This document shows positions 50,801-60,899 of a stretch of DNA of 64,000 nucleotides, in pieces. Origin of the DNA: Halicephalobus mephisto (lineage: Eukaryota; Nematoda; Chromadorea; Rhabditida; Panagrolaimidae); assembly GCA_009193035.1 (NCBI GenBank), contig SWDT01000067.1:290388-354387 (forward strand). The letters are read 5' to 3'. Each line of letters opens with the position of its first letter. Position 1 is the first letter of the stretch. A model generated the notes under the pieces. It worked only from the letters and a program-made list of their open reading frames with translations, was not told the origin of the DNA and ran no database searches. A program made the translations under genes and the position numbers.

Positions 50801-53800
50801 ATTTTTTAAAATTTGTTTATTTTTTTTTGAAATTTCTTTGAAAAATTAATCGAATTTTTTTGGAATTTTTTATTTTTCGAAATTTTTTTTTCTTGAAATT
50901 TAATCTTTTTTTTTAAAGTTTTTTTTTCTGTGATGTTACATACGTGAGAAAATTGATTATCGCTTGAAACAAAAGCCTAATTATTTAAAAAACTTTTTTA
51001 ATGGAACTTTAGAAAATCCGAAAAGTTTCGGAATTTTGAAAATTTATTGAGAAATTTCGAAATTTTATTTAAAAAATTGAAATTAAAAATTTTCGAATTT
51101 TTAAAAATGTAAATTTATTGAAAAATTTGAATTTTGTGAATTTTTTATTAAATATAAATTTTTTAAAATTTTAGAATTTTAGAATTTTTAGAATTTGGTG
51201 CAAGATTCTAGAATTTTTAAAACTTTCCGAAAATTTTCCGGAATTTTTTAGAAGATTCTAGAGCTTTTGAGAATCTTGTAGAAAATCCTCAAATTTTCAA
51301 AAACCAGTAAAACCTAGAATTTACAAAAATATTAAAATTTCTAAAGCTTCCAGAAGTTTTTGAAAATTTCCGAAATTTTCAGATTTTTTTAAAAACTTGA
51401 AATTTTCAGATTTTTTTAAAATTTAGAATTTTCCGGAATTTTTAAAAATTCTAAAAAGTTTAAAATTCATTTTTTGAGAAATTTATAATTATGTATTTTT
51501 TCGAATTTAAATTTTTTTTTTTAAATTTAAAATTTTTTTTTAATTTAAATTTTTTTTTAAATTTAAAATTTTTTTAAAATTTAAATTAATTTATTTCTTT
51601 TTAATCCGTTTAGCCAATTTTGAAGGAACAGTTGTCAAAAACGTTATTGATTTTTTGTTTGTTATTTTACTCCATTTCTGTTCCAACGATGTCCTATCGA
51701 GATTTGATATATCTCTGCCAATATCCGGCTCTTGTCTTGTGGCTAGCACTGTTCTAAGCGATAATTTGTTACTTTTTTCTTTTCATGATCGACAAAGTCA
51801 CCTGACGCCTTAGGCAAGAACCGCGTCCTTTTCTTTATTTTTAATATACTTTGGATCGATCAGCTGAAAGTCAATCAAATTATTTTAAATTTCTTCAACC
51901 ATAACGACTTCACAAAGGACAATTGCCGACGGGAGCATCAGGTCCTCTATTTGCTCCCGGAGGTCTTCGTACGATTGTCTATGTCAGGATTGCGCTGATG
52001 TCACTTCGAACATGAATCCACATTGTTCTGATGATGTCCGGATAGCAAATGGAAGTATTAAAACTGGATCGAAAATTCCACCACCACCACCACCGAGGAA
52101 CCCTGGCAGTATCCCCCCGAAAGTACCTCCATTGCCGAGTATTTTTAGGGACACCCCGACCCCCCAGGGGATCGATTTTTGTAAAGACATTTCAGGCCCT
52201 CAGGGGGTGAATTTCGTAAAAGATAATTCAACTTTACCTAATTTTCCTAAAGAAGATTCTATGGGGATAAATTACCCCAAAGATACCCCGACCCCTCAGG
52301 GGCTTAACTACTCTAAAAACACCTGGAACCCTCAGGGGATGGATTTCCCAAAAGACTACTCAACTTTGTTGCCTTCCAATCCCCCCAAAGACACCCCGAC
52401 CCCTCAAGGGCTTAACTACTCTAAAAACACCTGGAACCCTCAGGGGATGGATTTTTCAAAAGACTACTCAACTTTATTGCCCTCCAATCCCAAAGACACC
52501 CCGACCCCTCAGGGGTTGAATATCCCTAAAGATACTCCAACTTGCCTTGGGATCAATGTCTCTAAAGATACTTCAAATTTGTTGTCATCAAATCTCTCCA
52601 AAGACCTTTCAACAACCCCTAAGACAACAGTAACGTTCTCAATGGATATCCGAGTAAGTTTGAAAAATGTTTTCGAGAACAAGATTAAACAACTTTTTGA
52701 CATAAGCCAAACTTTCTTCTCGAGTGGTTTTTGTCTTTTGGGTCTTGTTTGAATATTTTTTAACTCGATAATAGTTTTGAATGAAATTTTTTATTGATTT
52801 TTTTCGAAAAAAGTGGATTTCCTGATCTCGTGAAATTGAGTTGAGTCGGGGACTTCCTTTTTAGAATTCGTCTCCAACAAGTCAGAATTTTTTATTTTTC
52901 AAGAGCTGTGGTTTTGGTTATAAAACAACTATTAACTAAATACTTATTTTAAAAAAAATATTATTAACTAAATACTTATTTAAAAAAATATTATTAACTA
53001 AATACTTATTTAAAAAAATATATATTGTTAACTAAATACTTATTTTAAAAAAATATCTACTAAATATTTATTTTAAAAAAATTATTAACTAAATACTTAT
53101 TTAAAAAAATATATTATTAATCAAATATTTATTTTTAAAAAAATATATTATTAACTAAATACTTATTTAAAAAAGTTGTTTACTGAATTTATATTTTTTA
53201 AAAATATATGTTGTTAATCAAATTGATGTTACAAAAAATATATAATTTTTTAAATTTTTTTCGTTAAAAAAATATTTTTATTTCGATTTTTTAAGGATAT
53301 TTTTATTTCGATTTTTTAAGAATATTTTTATTTATATTTTTTAAAAATATTTTTATTTCGATTTTTTAAAAATATTTTTATTTATATTTTTTAAAAATAT
53401 TTTTATTTATATTTTTTAAAAGTATTTTTATTTAAATTTTTATTATTAGAAAAATTGTTATTTCAAGTCTTTGTAATTAGGAAACTATTATTAACCAAAA
53501 CACCTATCTGCCCCAGCTGCTACTCCTATCATCTTTATTCTCATTAGTTTTACGGCTCAGTGACACCTGTGCCTCGACGGAAATCGGATCTTCCAAAGCC
53601 GTCGTTTGTCATTTTGTCGAAAACTAAACTTGTCTGGTTGGCATTTTTCTAAAAAAAATGAATATTGATTCTGTGGTTTATCAAAATGGATTATTAATTT
53701 TACTTGTTGGATCATTTTTTATTTTTATTGTTTGTGTTTTTTGCATTGGAGCATGTGCTGATAGAGGACTTTGTTGTCATGAAAATTCTGATGTTCATCT

Positions 53801-56800
53801 TCATAGACTTCAGCAACTTCACACTCGACAAATGTTCGAGCATAGTTGTCTTACAATGCCCCAAATGTTTCGCCAAATGGCTGAAATCGAAATTAATCAA
53901 AATAAAAATAATGGAATTGTCCAGAATTCAGATTCTAGTCAAGAAATCCAAAATGGCGAAATAGGCGAGCTTTAAATAAAATTAAATTTTTAAATAATTT
54001 TAAAAATTTTATGATATTTAAAAATTATTTTTATAATTTTATGATATTTAAAATTTTCTAAATTATTTTTTTAAATAAAATTAAATTTCCAAATTATTTT
54101 TATAATTTTATTATATTTAAAATTTTCTAAATTATTTTTTTAAATAAAATTAAATTCTTAAATAATTTTAAAAATTTTATGATATTTAAAAATTATTTTT
54201 AATAATTTTATGATATTTAAAAATTTTCTAAATTATTTTTATAAATCTTCTAAAATTGCTTTTCACAATTTTAATTTTCTTAATATTTAATAATTTTAAA
54301 ACTTCTACTAACAATTGAAAATTTTTTAAAATTTAATAATTTATAATTTTTAATTTTAAAATTTAATTATTTTTTATTTTTTATTTTAAAATTTAATTAT
54401 TTTTTATTTTTTATTTTAAAATTTAATAATTTTTATTTTTTCAGCTGTATGATAGAATAAGTTCGTCAAAGATCAGGCCGATTACGATAAACGTAAATTC
54501 TGATCAACAACTGTCCGAAGCCAAGGCCGAACTAGAAACTATCATCAGTCCCAGTGCCGAGGTTCTAGAACTCTCAAAATTGCTCGAAAATGTACATTTA
54601 GAGGTAAATTTTAAAAATTATTAAAAATTAAAAAATCTTAAAAATTTCGAAAATTATTAAAATTGAAAAAAAAGAAAAATAAGATTTCTAAAAAGTCTTC
54701 AAAATTCATGTCAAAACTACTTTGTAAAAAATTAGTTATTTTTAATTTTATAATGATAGAAAAATCTTAAACGACGACAGTCACATTTCGCCAAGAAATT
54801 AAATTTGGCAATAACCACACTTCGCCAGAAAAATTAAATTTGGTAATAACCACACTTTGCCAAGAAATCAAACTTGGCATTTATTCACACTTTGCCAAGA
54901 AATCAAACTTGGCAATAACCATACTTCGCCAGAAAAATTAAATTTGGAATTTATCACATTTCGCCAAAAAGTCAACCTTAGCAATAACCACATTTCGCCA
55001 AGAAATCAAACTTGGCATTTATTCACACTTTGCCAAGAAATCAAATTTGGCACTTATCCACACTTTGCTAAAGTTTATATTTTTGAACTAGAATCTTTCT
55101 GAATTTGTAAAGCAATTTATAAATTTTCTGAAAAATTTTTACTTTTTTAAATAATATAATTTTTAGGCGATTTTACAAGCCAACGATATAGTTATCGAAG
55201 AAGTTTTCACAACTTCGTCTCAGATGGAATCGACGGATTTCGTCGTTAGACCAGACAGTGGGACGGGGATCCAGCCAGGAATCGCTCATGTTTCTGTGGT
55301 TCCTTCAGGGACTACCCCGAGTCCTCGAGGAATCCCCATTAATCTTGGAATTTCGAGTTCCTTGGTGGAAGGAACTTCACAAACGGGTACTTTGCCTTTT
55401 GCGAAGGCGAATGGATTCACGACGAAGACTGTCCTTCAGGAATCTGTTCCGGGTACTTCTGGAGCGGATGGACCTCCGTTGGACCAGATGGGCACTCTTC
55501 CGAGACCCCAGAATCTCACCTCGAAAGACCCCCAACCGCTCTTCGCGGACGACGACGACGATCTGACGACGAGTTTGGTGAGTCGGATAAGGGTTATCCA
55601 GTTCACGAAGGACACGGAAGAACCTATGGGAATCACCCTGAAAATCACAGAAGACAGCAGATGTCTTGTAGCGAGGATAATGCATGGAGGCATGATCCAT
55701 CGACAAGCCACTCTTCATGTAGGTGATGAAATCAGAGAAATCAACGGGATATCCGTCGCGAATCAGCCGGTGGAGACGCTTCAGAGGATGTTGAGGGACG
55801 TCAGGGGTCATGTGACGTTCAAGATCGTCCCGTCCTACAGATCTGCCCCTCCGGCATGCGAGATATACGTCAGAGCCCAGTTCGACTACGACCCGGCCCA
55901 GGACGACCTGATTCCATGCCCTCAGGCCGGAGTGGCCTTCAAGACCGGAGACGTCATCCAGGTCATCTCCAAAGACGACCACAACTGGTGGCAAGCCAGA
56001 TTTGTTTGTTCTTTCCCGGCTTTGGGCAACACTGTAAGTTCGAATTCATCCACAACAAGTACAGTACCTTCAACAAGTCCCACTGGAACTCACAACACTG
56101 TAGCTGGATTAATTCCATCACCAGAATTACAAGAATGGAGAACGGCGTGTCTGGCGATGGAACGGGCCAAAGACGAATCCCACTGTCTTTGGTTCAACAA
56201 AAAAAAGAAATATTACACAACAAAGTACCTCCGGAAGCATTCTGATCTGTTCGACCAAATGGATCTTGTTACTTATGAAGAAGTCGTCAGATTGACTTCC
56301 TTCAGAAGAAAGACCCTGGTCCTTCTCGGAGCCCACGGGGTCGGCAGAAGACATATCAAGAACACTCTTATCCACAGGTACCCCCACAGATTCGCGTACC
56401 CCATTCCACGTAAGTATACTGTAATTTTTCTTCGATAGGGCTACAGAACCCTGGGAGTAGAGAGGTTCTAAAATATCAGTGATATACTTACCAAAGTTAG
56501 TAATTAAAGTTCTAATTCAAAGTTAGCTAAAGTTGACGGTCAAAATTTAAAGTCAAAGTTTAAGTTCAAAGTTCGACATCAAAGTTCGACATCAAAGTTA
56601 ATAATTAAAGTCCGAAGTCGAAGTTTAAGTTCAAAGATCGATTTCAAAGTTGATCGTTAAAATAATAGTCAAAATCCGAGATCAAAGTTTAAGCTCAAAG
56701 ATCGATTTCAAAGTTGATCGTTAAAATAATAGTTAAAGTTCGAGATCAAAGTTGATCTTCAAAGTTCGACATCAAAGTTGATCGTTAAAATAATAATCAA

Positions 56801-58336
56801 GGGAGTGTTTTATATCCAAGTTCTACTGTACAATAGAACTTGGATATCAGATATCCTTACTATAACATATTTCACTTTATAGCATACGGTATGAGTTTGG
56901 CTAATCAGTCTTCAAATTGACTCTCTCTATAATATATCCTTTGTTATAACATACACTTTACTCGGTCCCAAGGGGGTTTCTTATATCCAAGTTCTACTGT
57001 ACAATAAAACTTGGATATCAGATATCCCTACTATAACATATTTCACTTTATAGCATACGGTGTGAGTTTGGTTAGTCTGTCTTCAAATTTATCCCCTCTA
57101 TAATATATCCTTTGTTATAACATACACTTTGGCCGGTTCCAAGAAATATCTTATATCCAAGTTCTACTGTATAATAAAACTTGGATGTAAAATATCTCCG
57201 GTATAACATATGTCTTGTTATAGCATATGGTTTGAGTGAGTGAATTTGGTTAGTCTGTCTTCAAAATTATCCCCGCTATGATATATCCTTCCTTATAACA
57301 TGTTTTGCCCGGTTCCAAGGGGGTGTCTTATATCCAAGTTCTACTGTAATTGTAAATTTATTGAATTTTTTCAGATACAACTCGACCTCCGAGGAAAGAC
57401 GAGATCGACGGGAAACATTACTACTTCGTTTCGAACGATCAGATGCTGACGGACATCCAGAACAGCGAGTACTTGGAGTACGGTACTCATGAGGAATGCA
57501 TGTATGGAACTAAGCTGGAGACCATCCGGGCCATCCATAGACAAGGCAAAATCGCCATTCTCGACGTGGAGCCTCAGGCGTTGAAGGTCCTCAGGACGGC
57601 CGAATACTCGCCTTTCGTCGTCTTCATCGCCGCTCCTGATCTTCACGGACTTCAAGATGTTTGTTTTTTAATTTCATAAATGACCAAAGTTCACGATTTT
57701 TTCTAGATTTTTGAAATTTTACAAGATTCTGTAAAAATTCCTAAAACATGGAATTTTATAAAAAATTAAAAATATTTGAACATTTTCTAAAAAATTCCAG
57801 AATTCAATGAAGACTTCTGAAATCTTGTAAGATCTTGTTGGAAGCTCTGAAATTCTTCAGAATCTTCTAAATTTTTCGGAATATTTAAAGTAAAAATTTC
57901 TAAAATTTTCGAAAATTTTCAAAATATTTTAGATTTTTCGAAGTTTTTTGGGATGTTTTAGAAAATTTGAAATTTTGTAGAATCTTTTAAAAATTTTTAG
58001 AATCTTCCAAATTTTTCGAAACATTCAAAATCAAAAAATTCAGAAGCTTCTGGAATTTTTTAAAGATATCTAAAATGAAAAACTCCAAAATTTCTGGAAA
58101 ATTGGCATCAAAACGATTTCGTAATTAATTTCGTAATAATATTGTGTTTATTTCAGCCGGATGGAAGTCTGGAAAGACTCGGGAAAGAATCAGAAATCCT
58201 CCGTCAAGCGTTCGGTCATTTATTCGATTTCGTAATCTGCAACAACGACATCGACGAGACCATCAAGCAACTGGAGCTGATCGTGGAGAAGCTGAATGCG
58301 ATTCCCCAGTGGGTGCCTGTTTCCTGGGTGTACTGA
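44801..58336 (+). CDS. lin-2: CASK/LIN-2 membrane-associated guanylate kinase
   Basis: Eight exons: 44801-44916, 45453-46101, 47428-47631, 49768-50025, 54445-54603, 55167-56409, 57375-57658, 58157-58336; 1030 residues. Order: CaMK-like kinase domain (about 15-300), two L27 repeats (about 385-475), a Ser/Thr/Pro-rich linker with five Asp, PDZ (about 602-684, [30 protein letters not shown]), SH3 ([18 protein letters not shown] to [11 protein letters not shown]), a KKKK basic hook, and guanylate kinase-like domain ([20 protein letters not shown], ending QWVPVSWVY). It should organise polarity and synaptic complexes with LIN-7, LIN-10/Mint and neurexin. The kinase has GFG instead of DFG, as CASK does, but keeps Asn in HRDIRPHN where mammalian CASK has Cys. 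The SH3 has an unusual 22-residue Ser/Thr insert. Confidence 0.97.
45000..45440. repeat. Tandem array, about 118-bp units, CASK intron 1
   Basis: Units contain GGAAATTTCGTGTTAGGACC and TTTACTTCCAAATATTTTAA and AATTTCAAAAAATCATGATT. The last unit ends at the intron acceptor, so each unit carries the dispersed TTCGTGT motif. Confidence 0.9.
46200..46930. repeat. Diverged tandem array, CASK intron 2
   Basis: Units of roughly 100-130 bp with CATCAACTTAATGTATCGAT, GCATTGAATGTAATGTACCT and CATACGTCAGAGATATTACA. Many units pair with reversed TGTATGAGATACATTATAT blocks and could form hairpins. Confidence 0.85.
46931..47427. repeat. Rest of CASK intron 2: duplicated segment
   Basis: Two direct copies of about 180 bp with TTGATTACTTTATTGAAAGT and TCTAACTCCAAAATTGGAAC (near 47100 and 47265), related to a copy near 12160. 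Confidence 0.75.
47645..47950. mobile_element. MITE with perfect 19-bp TIRs around a 17-bp minisatellite, CASK intron 3
   Basis: TACTGTAAAAACTCTAATA at the left end is exactly inverted at the right (TATTAGAGTTTTTACAGTA). Between them are about 13 units of GGATATTTCCATCTGGA or GGATATTTCCATCAGAA. The two unit types are interspersed. This is a compact example of the element-with-minisatellite plan seen elsewhere in the window. Confidence 0.85.
48230..49680. repeat. Long degenerate array, CASK intron 3
   Basis: About 1.4 kb of units near 110-170 bp with GGAAGGACCTAAACCAGCCT, AACAAGACCTTAATTATAAG and CTGATAGGATCTAAATTTAG. The closest pair is at about 48560 and 48730 (CAAAACTACATAGATGTGCA). Low AT content for a repeat here. 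Confidence 0.85.
50040..50400. repeat. Phased A/T low-complexity array, start of CASK intron 4
   Basis: AAAATTAACTTTTTTTTAAA units of about 25-30 bp with A and T runs alternating near 10-bp spacing. Confidence 0.8.
50416..50595 (+). other. Open island in CASK intron 4: possible alternative terminal exon
   Basis: After TTTTTAAAAG at 50415 the frame reads [20 protein letters not shown], then [39 protein letters not shown] and a stop (60 codons). It is phase 0, as is the upstream CASK donor at 50025, so splicing would yield a truncated kinase-L27 isoform. The acceptor is weak and no homology is recognised. Confidence 0.25.
51614..51757 (+). other. Open island in CASK intron 4: possible exon with hydrophobic segment
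   Basis: Following CCGTTTAG the phase-0 frame reads [20 protein letters not shown], then [20 protein letters not shown] and VLWLALF, stop at 51755-51757. Hydrophobic and less AT-rich than its surroundings, but without homology or a start codon; could be chance. Confidence 0.2.
52012..52939 (+). CDS. Proline-rich repeat protein nested in CASK intron 4, or CASK cassette exon
   Basis: Exon 1 runs from ATG 52012 to a GTAAGT donor after 52653; a TTTTTTAG acceptor at 52864 leads to a short phase-0 terminal exon ([20 protein letters not shown], stop 52937-52939), 238 residues in all. The sequence has a polyproline stretch ([20 protein letters not shown]) and then imperfect repeats of [20 protein letters not shown] and [16 protein letters not shown] (37 residues, two nearly identical copies, plus shorter ones). 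There is also an in-phase acceptor at 51987 upstream. Because both sides are phase 0, the 51988-52653 block could alternatively be inserted into CASK, which would split its first L27 domain. I do not recognise a family. The repeat character may mean a young, orphan gene. Confidence 0.5.
52940..53470. repeat. AT-rich arrays in CASK intron 4
   Basis: ATTATTAACTAAATACTTAT units of about 33 bp (52920-53170), then TTTTTAAAAATATTTTTATT units of about 22-25 bp (53270-53440). Confidence 0.85.
53658..53975 (+). CDS. Small single-pass membrane protein nested in CASK intron 4
   Basis: A single exon of 105 residues starting in AAAAAAAATGAAT, a favourable nematode start context. Residues 10-35 ([20 protein letters not shown]) form one membrane segment, followed at once by [10 protein letters not shown], cysteines that could be palmitoylated, then a His/Gln/Met-rich region ([20 protein letters not shown]) and an Asn/Glu-rich polar tail ending EIGEL. 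The stop TAA overlaps an AATAAA (53975-53980), which supports a real short transcript. It lies on the same strand as CASK inside a 4.4 kb intron, so it needs its own promoter or spliced-leader processing. No family is recognised. Confidence 0.6.
   Translation: MNIDSVVYQNGLLILLVGSFFIFIVCVFCIGACADRGLCCHENSDVHLHRLQQLHTRQMFEHSCLTMPQMFRQMAEIEINQNKNNGIVQNSDSSQEIQNGEIGEL
53980..54444. repeat. AT-rich arrays, end of CASK intron 4
   Basis: Units with TTTTATGATATTTAAAAATT and TTTTAAAATTTAATTATTTT. Low complexity and no gene. Confidence 0.8.
54776..55072. repeat. Minisatellite of about 33 bp, CASK intron 5
   Basis: Nine or so units of CACACTTCGCCAGAAAAATT followed by AAATTTGGCAATAAC, the same unit type as 31383-31572, including the GCCAA/TTGGC inverted pair. 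It follows ATGTCAAAACTACTTTGTAA at 54710, as the 31.4 kb copy follows GTCTCGAGATAATTTCGTAA. Confidence 0.9.
56460..56800. repeat. Tandem array in CASK intron 6 with ATCAAAGTT units
   Basis: Units of GATTTCAAAGTTGATCGTTA and GTCCGAGATCAAAGTTTAAG, mostly about 60 bp. Confidence 0.85.
56810..57350. repeat. Tandem array of about 170-bp hairpin units, CASK intron 6
   Basis: Three and a bit units starting TTATATCCAAGTTCTACTGT near 56810, 56982, 57150 and 57328. Each has a hairpin (CCAAGTTCTACTGTAC against AATAGAACTTGG) and TATAACATA half-sites. Confidence 0.9.
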
Positions 58337-58970
58337 TGTCCAGGAGGTCCGTGTGTTCGGATCTAAGGGGTGTCGGGGTGGCGAGTCCGGGAGGGTCTGC
58401 TGAAGTCCAGGGGGTACCTGCATGTTGGATCCGGACGAATTTCCCTCTGCTGGGTCTTTAGAAATCTCCGGAGTACTTGTCTAGTGGACCCTAGAGGGTG
58501 CTTGGTCCCGAACTTCTTGGGTACTCGTCTTTTGAGTTCACTGAACCCCAGGAGGTCCGCATCTGCTGAATCTCCGGGGAACTCGTCTCCTGGGTCTACA
58601 GTACTCCGACAGACCTCCATCTACAGCACCCCAGGAGGTGCTTTTCTGTTCAGACCCGTGGAATCTAAGAAGTGCTCGTCTTCGGAGTTTTCCGAACCTC
58701 GAAGGACGCCCCTCTCCTGGGTCTACAGTACCCCAGCGGATCCCTATCCACAGCACCCCCAAGACGTCTTCATCTCCTGAACCTACCGAATCCCGCGGAA
58801 TTCTCATCCACAGAACCCTAAAGAACTCCATCTCCCAGGTCCGCAGAACCCCAAGGACCCCCGTCCCCCGTCCCCAGGGTCCGTTGCATCACTCATTGCC
58901 GAACGACTTTCAATTTTTGATCCAAAAAATCATGGTGGCCTTAAAATATTCAATTTAACCGTAAAAAGTT
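58337..58970 (+). repeat. CASK 3' UTR with GC-rich degenerate minisatellite
   Basis: The first AATAAA after the stop is at 58973-58978, so this is probably the 3' UTR. About 58480-58890 consists of alternating units near 27 and 33 bp with CTCCTGGGTCTACAGTACCC and ATCCACAGCACCCC. It is the least AT-rich non-coding stretch of the window. Long open frames on both strands result from this composition. Confidence 0.7.
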
Positions 58971-59149
58971 TGAATAAATAAAAATGAGATCCAATGGATA
59001 TTAAAAAGCCCAAATAGCGTCAATTGAAGGCCATAAAGCTGGACATCAAGTCCAGAAGGCCAATTGATGCGGAAAAAAGCCCGGATTCTCATTCGACCGG
59101 AATGTCATGGAATTTATTTTTCCATTTTTATCGTTTTACCGTCTGACCA

Positions 59150-59990
59150 AAGCTTAGTTTTTGTACAATTTCCTGAAACCGTGTCCGGTTTTTGAATTTT
59201 GTTTTTTATAATTTTTTGATTAAAAACCACAAAAAACGCCCGAGGGGATTTCCGAAAATTATAGTTTTTTTTAAACAAAAAAGTCCCAAAAGCTACAGTA
59301 TAGTTTAAAAACCTCAAAAACCAAAAAAAATAAAAATTTATGATTTTTGATCTCGAATGGAAAATTTTCAGAATTTGTTTTTGCAAATTTTTTCGAAATT
59401 GTTTTTGTTTTTTTTGGATTAAAAATCACAAATTGCCTGAGGGAATTTCCGAAAATTATAGTTTTTTTAAACAAAAAAGTCCCAAAAGCTACAGTATAGT
59501 TTAAAAAATTCAAAAACCAAAAAAAATAAAAATTTATGATTTTTGGTCTCGAATGGAAAATTTTCAGAATTTATTTTTGCAAATTTTTCCAAAATTGTTT
59601 TTTTTATTATTAAAAATTACAAAAAATGCCTGAGGGGATTTTCAAAAATTATAGTTTTTTTTAAACAAGAAAATTCCAAAAGTTACAGTATAGTTTAAAA
59701 AATTCAAAAATTAAAATTTATGATTTTTGGTCTCGAATTGAAAATTTTCAAAATTTATTTTTGCAAATTTTTCCAAAATTGTTTTTTTTTATTATTAAAA
59801 ATCACAAAAAATGCCTGAGGGGATTTTCGAAAATTATAATTTTTTTAAACAAGAAAATTCCAAAAGCTACAGTATAGTTTAAAAACCTCAAAAATCAAGA
59901 AAAAATAAAATTTATGATTTTTGGTCTCGAATGGAAAATGTTAAACATTCGTTTCGACAATTTCCTGAAATCATGTCTGGTTTTTTGCAT
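59150..59990. repeat. Tandem array, 182-196-bp units, downstream of CASK
   Basis: Units contain TTTTTGGTCTCGAATGGAAA, TGCCTGAGGGGATTTTC and AAAGCTACAGTATAGTTTAA near 59340, 59536, 59718 and 59913. Confidence 0.92.
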
Positions 59991-60209
59991 TTTAGTTTTT
60001 ATATTTTTTCGATTAAAAATTTAAAAAATGCCTGGGGAAAATTTTTTGGAAAAGTTTTAAATAAATTTATAAAAATATAAAATTCAAAAATCATATAAAA
60101 ATTAAAATTTCAAAATTTTTGGTCTCAAGTGGAAAATTTCGAAATTTTCTTCGAGACGATTGTTTTGGAATTTAGTACAAAAATTTTTACTTTTTACTAC
60201 AGTACAATT

Positions 60210-60895
60210 TGGAATCTTCCAGGATTACTTGTAGCTGAACGCAATCGACGTCTAAGAACCCCTGAGGGTATTTTTCATATATTGGATTCCAACTGGGTGG
60301 AATCGATAGCAGGATTATGTTCCAAGGAAAATAGATCTTAATTGAGTATAATAAACATGTTTAAATTAATTTTTTCTACAACTAAAAAGTACAAACACGT
60401 TTATTATGCTCAATCAGAATCGGCCTTCCTTGGACCGTAATCCTACTATAAATTTAATTTATTCGATTCCAACTGAACATAATCAGTGACAGAACTATAA
60501 TCCAAAGAAAATATATCTTAATAGACTATAATAAACATGTTTATACTTTTTAGTTGTAGGAAAAAATGGTCCAAATATGTTTATCATACTTAATCAGGAT
60601 CAACTTTCTTTGAATCACATTCCTGCACAAAAAAACGTAATTTTCGACTTCGTAACAATTGCGAAATGTGACAAAATGTGACATAATCGTCGTAGTTTTC
60701 ATGAATATTTAGGATTTGTGACGAAAATAGTAACTTAATAGTGACGATTTAAATTTATTACTGTGCCGAAAGTTACGCTTTTTTGTGTACCATCGATTCC
60801 ACCCAGTTGGAACCCAATATTTGAAGAATACCCTCAGGGGCTCTTAGACGTCGATTGTGTTCAGTTACAAGAGATTCTAAAACCTGTGCAAAATT
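60210..60895. mobile_element. Foldback MITE with inverted repeats of about 100 bp and internal palindromes
   Basis: The left arm contains AATCGACGTCTAAGAACCCC and TTGGATTCCAACTGGGTGGA; the right arm (60785-60895) is its reverse complement (TCCACCCAGTTGGAACCCAA, GGGGCTCTTAGACGTCGATT). Inside are two nested palindromes around GAGTATAATAAACATGTTT. No transposase. Relatedness to 23612-23941 is seen in the inner palindromes. Confidence 0.85.
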
Positions 60896-60899
60896 CTAC

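Noticed and set aside
54857..55102. An 81-codon frame in CASK intron 5
   Set aside because: It is a direct translation of the 33-bp minisatellite.
58142..58958. Long open frames on both strands after CASK exon 8
   Set aside because: GC-rich degenerate repeat gives few stops; frames overlap on both strands, with no homology, and the CASK stop codon matches the family C-terminus.
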